Source: Puerhibacterium puerhi (lineage in GTDB: Bacteria > Actinomycetota > Actinomycetes > Actinomycetales > Cellulomonadaceae). From it: 64,000 bases of DNA. Where the stretch lies: positions 62,001-126,000 of the forward strand of contig NZ_WUWN01000002.1 in NCBI RefSeq assembly GCF_009846865.1. Reading direction: 5' to 3'. Positions 53,010-59,952 of the stretch are shown piece after piece. Below the pieces are notes generated by a model. The model made no database searches and was not told the origin of the DNA. It worked only from the letters and a program-made list of their open reading frames with translations. How positions within the stretch are numbered: the first letter of the stretch is position 1; every line of letters begins with the position of its first letter. Position numbers and translations under genes: made by a program.

Positions 53010-53651
53010 GTGAACGACCTGCTGCGGATGGACGGCACGGGCCCCGTCGGACGTGCCGACGGTGCCAGCCTCGGCCTCAACGACTCCATCTACAACCGGC
53101 TCCTGCGGGAGCGCATCATCTGGCTCGGTTCGGAGGTGCGCGACGAGAACGCGAACGCGATCTGCGCGCAGATGATGCTGCTCGCCGCCGAGGACCCGGA
53201 CAAGGACATCTGGCTGTACATCAACAGCCCGGGCGGCTCGATCACCGCCGGCATGGCGATCTACGACACGATGCAGTTCGTCAAGCCCGACGTCGCGACC
53301 GTGGCGATGGGCATGGCGGCCTCGATGGGCCAGTTCCTGCTCTCCTCGGGCGCCAAGGGCAAGCGCTACGCCACGCCCCACGCCCGCGTGATGATGCACC
53401 AGCCCTCGGGCGGCATCGGCGGCACCGCCACCGACGTGCGGATCAACGCCCAGCTGATCATGCACATGAAGCAGGTCCTCTCCGAGCTGACCGCCGAGCA
53501 GACCGGCCAGCCGCTGGAGAAGGTCCTCAAGGACAACGACCGCGACAAGTGGTTCACCGCCTCGGAGGCGCTCGAGTACGGCTTCATCGACCACGTGGTC
53601 GAGAACGTCGCCTCGGTCTCGGGCGGCGGCGGCATGAACAACCAGTCCTGA
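53010..53651 (+). CDS. clpP1: ATP-dependent Clp protease proteolytic subunit 1
   Basis: A 213-residue serine peptidase, one of the two ring types that form the mixed ClpP1P2 barrel of Actinobacteria. The nucleophile Ser is in [12 protein letters not shown] and the His in VMMHQPSGG; the Asp of the triad lies further on. The handle region and [13 protein letters not shown] loop are conserved. GTG start, 8 nt after AAGGAG. clpP2 follows 32 bp later in the same operon. Confidence 0.96.
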   Translation: MNDLLRMDGTGPVGRADGASLGLNDSIYNRLLRERIIWLGSEVRDENANAICAQMMLLAAEDPDKDIWLYINSPGGSITAGMAIYDTMQFVKPDVATVAMGMAASMGQFLLSSGAKGKRYATPHARVMMHQPSGGIGGTATDVRINAQLIMHMKQVLSELTAEQTGQPLEKVLKDNDRDKWFTASEALEYGFIDHVVENVASVSGGGGMNNQS

Positions 53652-53683
53652 CGCCGCACGGACCAACGCGAAGGAGAACCCCC

Positions 53684-54400
53684 GTGAGCCACATGAGCCC
53701 TGAGCAGTTCGCGGCGACCGCCGGCCGCCTCGCCGGCGACTTCGCCCGACCGGGCGGGATCGGCCTGCCGTACGGCGCCCCGAGCAGCCGCTACGTGCTG
53801 CCGCAGTTCGAGGAGCGCACCGCCTACGGCTTCAAGCGCCAGGACCCGTACACCAAGCTCTTCGAGGACCGCATCATCTTCCTCGGCGTGCAGGTGGACG
53901 ACGCCTCGGCCGACGACATCATGGCGCAGCTGCTGGTGCTGGAGTCCCAGGACCCCGACCGCGACATCGTCATCTACATCAACAGCCCGGGCGGCTCGTT
54001 CACCGCGATGACGGCGCTGTACGACACGATGCAGTACATCCGTCCGCAGATCCAGACCGTGTGCCTGGGCCAGGCGGCCTCGGCCGCGGCGGTGCTCCTG
54101 GCCGCCGGCCAGGAGGGCAAGCGCCTCGCCCTGCCCAACGCCCGCGTGCTGATCCACCAGCCCGCGATCGAGGGCGGCGCGTACGCGCAGGCCTCGGACA
54201 TCGAGATCCACGCCAACGAGCTGATCCGCATGCGCGAGTGGCTCGAGAGCACGCTGGCGCACCACTCGGGCCGCGAGATCGACCAGGTCCGCGAGGACAT
54301 CGAGCGCGACAAGATCCTCACCGCCCAGCAGGCCAAGGACTACGGCCTGGTGGACCAGGTGCTGGAGTCGCGCAAGGCGCCGGTCATCGCCGCGCGCTGA
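53684..54400 (+). CDS. clpP2: ATP-dependent Clp protease proteolytic subunit 2
   Basis: A 238-residue second ClpP subunit, with nucleophile Ser in LGQAASAAAVLLAAG and His in VLIHQPAIEG. The N-terminal propeptide of about 35 residues is longer than in ClpP1 and is probably removed on assembly. AAGGAG lies 7 nt before GTG 53684; an ATG three codons later is possible. In Actinobacteria ClpX and ClpC dock on the ClpP2 face. clpX follows 208 bp downstream with its own leader. Confidence 0.96.
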   Translation: MSHMSPEQFAATAGRLAGDFARPGGIGLPYGAPSSRYVLPQFEERTAYGFKRQDPYTKLFEDRIIFLGVQVDDASADDIMAQLLVLESQDPDRDIVIYINSPGGSFTAMTALYDTMQYIRPQIQTVCLGQAASAAAVLLAAGQEGKRLALPNARVLIHQPAIEGGAYAQASDIEIHANELIRMREWLESTLAHHSGREIDQVREDIERDKILTAQQAKDYGLVDQVLESRKAPVIAAR

Positions 54401-54608
54401 CCGCCGGCGCCCGGCGGCGTCGTCACCCCCCGGGTGGCCCGCCGCCGGGCGCGGCCGTCGCCACCGGCCCGACGGCGGGTGACCGCCTGTGGGTGGCTGG
54501 CGATACCGTTCGACGACGCACCGGAGCGCCCGGCTGACATGCGCGGGGCGCGTGGTGTGGAATGGAACGAAGGACGTGCAGGACCCCTCGAAGTGAAGGA
54601 GACGCCTG

Positions 54609-55883
54609 GTGGCACGGATCGGTGACGGGGCTGACCTGCTCAAGTGCTCGTTCTGCGGGAAGTCGCAGAAGCAGGTCAAGAAGCTCATCGCGGGCCCGGG
54701 CGTCTACATCTGCGACGAGTGCATCGACCTGTGCAACGAGATCATCGAGGAGGAGCTCAACGAGGCCGCCGAGCTCGGCCTGACCGAGCTGCCGAAGCCT
54801 CGGGAGATCTTCGACTTCCTCGAGCAGTACATCATCGGCCAGGAGAGCGCGAAGCGGGCCCTGGCCGTGGCGGTGTACAACCACTACAAGCGCATCCAGG
54901 CCGCCGAGGCGGGCCGGGACGCCGAGGACGGCGTCGAGATCGCGAAGTCGAACATCCTGCTCATCGGCCCCACGGGCACGGGCAAGACGTACCTCGCGCA
55001 GACGCTGGCCAAGATGCTCAACGTCCCGTTCGCCATCGCTGACGCCACGGCCCTGACCGAGGCCGGCTACGTGGGCGAGGACGTCGAGAACATCCTGCTC
55101 AAGCTCATCCAGGCCGCGGACTACGACGTCAAGAAGGCCGAGACCGGCATCATCTACATCGACGAGGTCGACAAGGTGGCCCGCAAGGCCGACAACCCGT
55201 CGATCACGCGCGACGTCTCCGGCGAGGGCGTGCAGCAGGCGCTGCTGAAGATCATCGAGGGCACCACGGCCTCGGTGCCGCCGCAGGGGGGCCGCAAGCA
55301 CCCGCACCAGGAGTTCATCCAGATCGACACGACGAACGTGCTGTTCATCGTGGCCGGCGCCTTCGCCGGCCTGGACGACATCGTCGCCTCCCGCGCCCGC
55401 AAGCGCGGCATCGGCTTCGCCGCCCCCATGGAGACCGGCGCCGACGAGGACCTGTTTGCCGAGGTGCGCCCCGAGGACCTGCAGAAGTACGGCCTCATCC
55501 CGGAGTTCATCGGCCGCCTGCCGGTCATCGCGTCGGTCTCGCCGCTCGACCGCGACGCCCTGGTGCGCATCCTCACCGAGCCGCGCAACGCCCTGGTGAA
55601 GCAGTACCAGCGCATGTTCCAGATCGACGGCGTGGAGCTGGAGTTCGAGCCGGACGCCGTCGACGCGATCGCCGAGCAGGCGCTGCTGCGCGGCACCGGC
55701 GCCCGCGGCCTGCGCGCGATCATGGAAGAGGTGCTGCAGCAGGTCATGTTCGACGTGCCCAGCCGCGACGACGTCGAGCGCGTGGTGATCTCGCGCGAGG
55801 TGGTGCTGGAGAACGTCAACCCGACCCTGGTGCCCCGGGCCAACCCGGTGCGCGGCCGCACGCCGCGCGAGAAGAGCGCCTGA
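54609..55883 (+). CDS. clpX: ATP-dependent Clp protease ATP-binding subunit ClpX
   Basis: A 424-residue AAA+ unfoldase that feeds substrates to ClpP1P2. The N-terminal zinc-binding domain has CSFCGKSQ and [10 protein letters not shown]. Walker A is GPTGTGKT, the pore loop is GYVGED and Walker B is IIYIDEVDK. The ClpP-binding IGF-type loop lies at [13 protein letters not shown] start after GAAGGAGA. Followed by a strong terminator and then a 66-bp palindrome. Confidence 0.97.
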   Translation: MARIGDGADLLKCSFCGKSQKQVKKLIAGPGVYICDECIDLCNEIIEEELNEAAELGLTELPKPREIFDFLEQYIIGQESAKRALAVAVYNHYKRIQAAEAGRDAEDGVEIAKSNILLIGPTGTGKTYLAQTLAKMLNVPFAIADATALTEAGYVGEDVENILLKLIQAADYDVKKAETGIIYIDEVDKVARKADNPSITRDVSGEGVQQALLKIIEGTTASVPPQGGRKHPHQEFIQIDTTNVLFIVAGAFAGLDDIVASRARKRGIGFAAPMETGADEDLFAEVRPEDLQKYGLIPEFIGRLPVIASVSPLDRDALVRILTEPRNALVKQYQRMFQIDGVELEFEPDAVDAIAEQALLRGTGARGLRAIMEEVLQQVMFDVPSRDDVERVVISREVVLENVNPTLVPRANPVRGRTPREKSA

Positions 55884-55898
55884 GCCTCTACTCCGGCA

Positions 55899-55941
55899 CG
55901 ACGAAGGGCCCGCACGCGGAGAGCGTGCGGGCCCTTCGTCG
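55899..55941. terminator. Terminator after clpX
   Basis: A perfect 19-bp stem (left arm 55899-55917, right arm 55923-55941) with a GGAGA loop. Confidence 0.88.
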
Positions 55942-56003
55942 TCCGCGGGTCGACCGGCGTCGGCGGGTCGCGCCGGGCGCGCCGTCGCTTGCCGCGGCTC
56001 CAG

Positions 56004-56069
56004 GAGCTCGGCAGCTTGTCGTGAGCTCGGCACCTCGAGGTGCCGAGCTCACGACGAAGTGCCGACCTC
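56004..56069. repeat. 66-bp near-perfect palindrome, mirrored 19-bp repeats
   Basis: The central 38 bp (56018-56055) are a perfect palindrome with no spacer. GAGCTCGGCA occurs at 56004 and 56023, and its reverse complement at 56041 and 56060 (the last as TGCCGACCTC), each pair 19 bp apart. It lies between clpX and the convergent acyl-CoA ligase gene, beyond the clpX terminator. Confidence 0.92.
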
Positions 56070-56070
56070 A

Positions 56071-56128
56071 GCGGTCAGAGAGCAGCGACGCCGGAGCTGG
56101 CGGTCAGAGAGCAGCGACGCCGGAGCCG
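56071..56128. repeat. 29-bp tandem duplication
   Basis: Two units, 56071-56099 and 56100-56128, differ at one base. A shortened third start (GCGGTCAGG) follows. Next to it, a 13-bp segment that includes the acyl-CoA ligase stop codon (GTCAGGCCGCCGG) is itself duplicated. This is recent slippage at the gene end. Confidence 0.85.
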
Positions 56129-56145
56129 GCGGTCAGGCCGCCGGG

Positions 56146-57975
56146 TCAGGCCGCCGGGGGAGCGGGCTCGGGCCTCGGGGCCGCGTAGATGGCGTCGATG
56201 ACGTCGGCGAAGTCGCGCAGCACCAGCGGGCGCTTCACCTTGAGAGACGGCGTCAGGTAGCCGTTCGCCTCGGTGAAGTCGTCCTCGAGCACGTGGATCT
56301 TGCGGATCGACTCGGCGCGGGAGACGGCCTCGTTGGCGCGGCCCACGGCGCGCTCGAGGTGCTCCAGCACCGTCGGGTCCTGGCGCGCCTCGGCCACCGA
56401 CATCTCCGGCAGCCCGTGCGTGGCCAGCCAGCCGGGCAGCATCTCGGGGTCGAGCGTGACCAGGGCAGCGATGAACGGGCGCTGGTCGCCGACGACGACC
56501 ACCTGCGAGACCAGCGGGTGCCCGCGCAGGCGGTCCTCGAGCACGGCGGGGGCGACGTTCTTGCCGCCGGCCGTCACGATGATCTCCTTCTTGCGGCCGG
56601 TGATGCGCAGGCGGCCCTGGGCGTCGAGGGAGCCGAGATCGCCGGTGCGGAACCAGCCGTTCACCAGCGCCTCGGCCGTGAGCTCCGGCTGGTTGCGGTA
56701 CGCGCGGAAGATGTGCGGGCCGGCGAGCAGGATCTCGCCGTCGTCGGCGATGCGGATCGAGGTGCCCGGGAACGCGGGCCCGACGGTGCCGATCGCGACG
56801 GAGGCGGGCAGGTTGACCGCGGTCGGCGCCGTCGTCTCGGTGAGGCCGTAGCCCTCCAGGACCGTGACCCCGACACCGCGGAAGAAGTGGCCGAGCCGCT
56901 CGCCGAGCGGCGCCCCGCCGGAGACGGCGTACTCGACGGCGCCGCCCATCGCGGCGCGCAGCCGGGCGAGCACCAGACGGTCGGCCACGGCGTGCTGCGC
57001 GCGCAGCAGCGGCGACGGCCCGCCGGCGTCGAGCGCCCGCGAAGCGGCCTCCGACGTGCGGGTGGCCCAGGCGAAGATGCGCCGCTTGAGCGGCGAGGCG
57101 GCGGCCTGCTGGGCTGCGCTGTTGTAGACCTTCTCGAACACCCGCGGCACCGCGAGCAGGAAGGTCGGGTGGAAGGAGCCGAGGTCGACCACCAGGTTCC
57201 TGACGTCCGGGGCGTGGCCCAGCACCGCGTTCGAGGCCACGACGGCCACCTGGATGAGCCGGGCGAACACGTGCGCCAGCGGCAGGAACAGCAGCGTGCG
57301 GGCGCCGTCGCGCTCCAGCACCTCGGGCAGCGCCAGGCGTGCGTTCATCGCCAGGTGCGCGAAGTTGCCGTGCGTGAGCTCCGCGCCCTTGGGGCGGCCG
57401 GTCGAGCCCGACGTGTAGATGATGGTCGCCAGGTCGTCGCGGCGGACGGCGTCGCGCCGGGCGCGCACGTCCTCGACCGGCACGTCCTGGCCGAGCACGC
57501 GCAGCATGCCCAGGGCGCCGCCGTCGAGCACGAGCACGCTCTCGAGCTCCGGCAGCCGGTCGCGGATCGTGTCCAGCGTCGCGGCGTGCTCCTCGGTCTC
57601 GACGAACGCGAGGCGCACGCCGGCGTCGGACAGGATCCAGTGCACCTGGTCCGCCGAGGACGTCTCGTAGACGGGCACCGGCACGCCGCCGACCGCCCAG
57701 ACGGCGTAGTCGAGCAGCGTCCACTCGTAGCGCGTGCGGGACATGATGGCGACCCGGTCGCCGGGGCGGATGCCGCGCGCCACCAGGCCGCGGGCCACGG
57801 AAAGCACGTCGTCCTCGAACTGCCGCGCCGTCACCGGGAGCCACGGTCCGCCGGAGGTCTCGCGGCGCTCGGCGAGCGTCGCGTCGCCCGCGCGGGCGAC
57901 GCGGTCCACCAGCAGGGTGCTGATGCTCGTCGTCTCGGGCACCTCGAACAGTGCCGGCGTCGTGGCGGTGATCAT
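56146..57975 (-). CDS. Long-chain fatty acid-CoA ligase (AMP-dependent synthetase)
   Basis: A 609-residue adenylate-forming enzyme. The ATP loop is YTSGSTGRPKG, the adenine motif is LEGYGLTETTAPT, and the hinge plus catalytic Lys regions are ITGRKKEIIVTAGGKNVAP and TPSLKVKRPLVL. It activates fatty acids to acyl-CoA. The type (FadD15/AAE15-like, cytosolic) is common in Actinobacteria. ATG 57975. The gene faces clpX and is divergent from chorismate mutase. Confidence 0.93.
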   Translation of the reverse strand: MITATTPALFEVPETTSISTLLVDRVARAGDATLAERRETSGGPWLPVTARQFEDDVLSVARGLVARGIRPGDRVAIMSRTRYEWTLLDYAVWAVGGVPVPVYETSSADQVHWILSDAGVRLAFVETEEHAATLDTIRDRLPELESVLVLDGGALGMLRVLGQDVPVEDVRARRDAVRRDDLATIIYTSGSTGRPKGAELTHGNFAHLAMNARLALPEVLERDGARTLLFLPLAHVFARLIQVAVVASNAVLGHAPDVRNLVVDLGSFHPTFLLAVPRVFEKVYNSAAQQAAASPLKRRIFAWATRTSEAASRALDAGGPSPLLRAQHAVADRLVLARLRAAMGGAVEYAVSGGAPLGERLGHFFRGVGVTVLEGYGLTETTAPTAVNLPASVAIGTVGPAFPGTSIRIADDGEILLAGPHIFRAYRNQPELTAEALVNGWFRTGDLGSLDAQGRLRITGRKKEIIVTAGGKNVAPAVLEDRLRGHPLVSQVVVVGDQRPFIAALVTLDPEMLPGWLATHGLPEMSVAEARQDPTVLEHLERAVGRANEAVSRAESIRKIHVLEDDFTEANGYLTPSLKVKRPLVLRDFADVIDAIYAAPRPEPAPPAA

Positions 57976-58081
57976 GCGGGGCGTTCCATCCTTCGTCGAC
58001 CGGCTGTCGACCTTACACGGCGCGTGACGGGCCGGGGCGCCGGGGCCGGCGGACGCGGGCTGGGGGACCGGGCCGGGACCG

Positions 58082-58087
58082 TAGGAT
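58082..58087 (+). promoter_or_regulatory. Leaderless -10 element (TAGGAT) for chorismate mutase
   Basis: TAGGAT lies 6 nt before the ATG at 58094. Confidence 0.6.
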
Positions 58088-58093
58088 CGGGGC

Positions 58094-58438
58094 ATGGCCG
58101 AATCCGACATGCCGGGCGAGATCCTCGAGCTGCGCAGCAGCATCGACAACATCGACGCGGCGCTCGTCCACCTGCTGGCCGAGCGCTTCAAGATGACCCG
58201 GCGGGTGGGCCAGCTCAAGGCCGTCGGCAACCTGCCGCCGGCCGACCCGAAGCGCGAGGAGCAGCAGATCCAGCGCCTCACCGGCATCGCGACCGAGGCC
58301 GGCCTCGACCCGCAGTTCGCCGAGGCGTTCCGCGCGTTCATCGTGGCCGAGGTGATCCGCCACCACGAGCTCATCGCCGAGGAGTACGCCGAGGGCCGGC
58401 GGCAGGGCGACGTCCCGCCGCTCGACACCTACTCATGA
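58094..58438 (+). CDS. Chorismate mutase (AroQ type)
   Basis: A 114-residue, all-helical enzyme converting chorismate to prephenate on the way to Phe and Tyr. It has the AroQ pattern LRSSIDNIDAALVHLLAERF (Arg and Asp), KMTRRVGQLKA with the catalytic Lys, and the second Arg/Gln region PKREEQQIQRL. The intracellular actinobacterial form has weak activity alone and is boosted by DAHP synthase, which is not in this window. Leaderless start. Confidence 0.92.
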   Translation: MAESDMPGEILELRSSIDNIDAALVHLLAERFKMTRRVGQLKAVGNLPPADPKREEQQIQRLTGIATEAGLDPQFAEAFRAFIVAEVIRHHELIAEEYAEGRRQGDVPPLDTYS

Positions 58439-58515
58439 AGGGGTTAGGCAGCCCCCGCACGCAGTGACACCCGTCTGACCTCGGGGCGAGGACGCCCGGT
58501 CCGTCCCGCGCGGTG

Positions 58516-58537
58516 GCGACGCCCTCCGGGGCGTCGC
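58516..58537 (+). other. Hairpin between chorismate mutase and the Vms1-like gene
   Basis: A 9-bp perfect stem, GCGACGCCC / GGGCGTCGC (loop TCCG). It could terminate the first gene or fold in the leader of the second. Confidence 0.5.
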
Positions 58538-58578
58538 AGGCTGGGGGGACCCGACCCCAGCGAGGTGTGAGAACTGCT

Positions 58579-59820
58579 ATGAAGATCGACTGGATCAAGC
58601 CGCTCGTCGGACGCCCCGGCCCGTTCGCCACCGTCTACCTGGACGCCACCCGCTCGGCCGACGCGGCCGACAAGGACGTCGTGACCCGGTGGAACGGCGT
58701 CCGCAGGACGCTCGCGGACCAGGGAGCGCCGGAGACCGTGCTCGACGCCGTCGAGGACGCGGCGCTCAAGCGGACGCGCAAGCACGGCGCCCACGGGCGG
58801 GTGATCATCGCCGACGAGTCAGGTGTGCTCGTCGACAAGCCGTTCCGGACGCCGCCGGCGGTCTCCGCCGGCGTCTGGAACCACGTGCCGGCCCTGCTCC
58901 AGGCGGCGCTGGCCGGCGAGGAGTCGGTCGACGTGCTCAAGGTGGCCGTCGACCGGACGGGCGCCGACCTGATGCTCCTGGGCCAGCGCGGCTGGGAGGA
59001 GCCGCGGACGTTCGAGATGCCGCACGACGACATCACGATGGCGGCGCAGGGCGGCTCCTCGCACGGCAACAACTCCGACCGCGGCAGCACCGCGACGGTG
59101 GAGGCGCGGGCGCTCGACTCCTGGGAGCGCAACGGCGCGGCGGTCGCGCGCGAGATCGAGAGGGTGGTCGCCGAGGAGCGGCCGGAGCTCGTGGTGCTCA
59201 CGGGCGACGTGCGCACGGTGAACATGACCAAGACGGCCCTGAGCCGCCCGGTCAGCGAGATCACCGTCGAGGTGCAGGGCGGCGGGCGCAACGCCGGCGT
59301 GCGCGAGGACGTGTTCGTGCAGAACCTCGAGGACGCGCTCGACTCCTACCGCGAGCGGCGCCGCGAGGTGGTGCTGTCCGAGCTGCGCCAGGAGCAGGGG
59401 CGCGAGCAGGCCGCGGTGACCAGCGTGGCGGACGTCGTGGCGGTCCTGGCGCGCGGGCAGGTCAAGGACCTGGTGCTGAGCGAGGACGTCGTCTACGACC
59501 CGGCGCTGGCCCCGGGCTCCGACGGCGGCGGCCCGCTCGGCGGGCGGTGCCTGTGGGTCGGGCCGGACCCGCTGCACATCGCGCTGTCCCAGGACGACCT
59601 GCGCGACGCCGGCGTGACCGACGGCTTCGAGGAGCTCCCGGCGGCGGTGGCGATGGTCCGCGCAGCGGTCGGCCAGGACGCCGGCCTCACGTTCGCCCCG
59701 GTGGGCTCCGTGGAGCTGCGCGACGGGGTGGGAGCGACGCTGCGCTGGGTCGACGACTCCACCCCGCACGAGGTGGCGGCGTCGATGAGCGGCGACGGCG
59801 TCCGGCTCCAGGAGCGCTGA
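58579..59820 (+). CDS. Vms1/baeRF2-type protein (Rv2629-like)
   Basis: A 413-residue protein of the family related to archaeo-eukaryotic release factor 1 (Vms1/baeRF). It begins KIDWIKPLVGRPGPFATVYLD. Middle segments include RPPAVSAGVWNHVPALLQA-like and LVVLTGDVRTVNMTKTALS, and the C-terminal eL30-like segment reads AVTSVADVVAVLARGQVKDL. M. tuberculosis Rv2629, known from the hypoxia regulon, is of this type. A ribosome-rescue or tRNA-hydrolase role is suggested by the family but not shown. The ATG has AGGTGTGAG upstream. A 21-bp repeat array follows its stop by 7 bp. Confidence 0.8.
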   Translation: MKIDWIKPLVGRPGPFATVYLDATRSADAADKDVVTRWNGVRRTLADQGAPETVLDAVEDAALKRTRKHGAHGRVIIADESGVLVDKPFRTPPAVSAGVWNHVPALLQAALAGEESVDVLKVAVDRTGADLMLLGQRGWEEPRTFEMPHDDITMAAQGGSSHGNNSDRGSTATVEARALDSWERNGAAVAREIERVVAEERPELVVLTGDVRTVNMTKTALSRPVSEITVEVQGGGRNAGVREDVFVQNLEDALDSYRERRREVVLSELRQEQGREQAAVTSVADVVAVLARGQVKDLVLSEDVVYDPALAPGSDGGGPLGGRCLWVGPDPLHIALSQDDLRDAGVTDGFEELPAAVAMVRAAVGQDAGLTFAPVGSVELRDGVGATLRWVDDSTPHEVAASMSGDGVRLQER

Positions 59821-59827
59821 CCCCCGC

Positions 59828-59922
59828 CGAGATAGAGAGGCCCCGCGCCGAGAAAGAGAGGCCCCGCGCCGAGATAGAGTGGGGAGCTCTCTATCTCGGC
59901 GCGGGGCCTCTCTATCTCGGCG
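59828..59922. repeat. 21-bp periodic repeat array C (3 direct + 2 inverted units; giant hairpin)
   Basis: CGAGATAGAGA-type cores lie at 59828, 59849 (CGAGAAAGAGA) and 59870 (CGAGATAGAGT), 21 bp apart. Inverted cores TCTCTATCTCG lie at 59888 and 59909, also 21 bp apart. Bases 59846-59879 pair with 59889-59922 in a 34-bp stem with a single mismatch and a 9-nt loop. The array separates the convergent Vms1-like and valS genes and could end transcription in both directions. Confidence 0.93.
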
Positions 59923-59952
59923 AGAAGACCGGCGAGAAGGCCGGCGGGAGGG

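Noticed and set aside
56004-56069. 66-bp palindrome as the clpX terminator
   Set aside because: A complete perfect terminator already lies at 55899-55941, directly after clpX.
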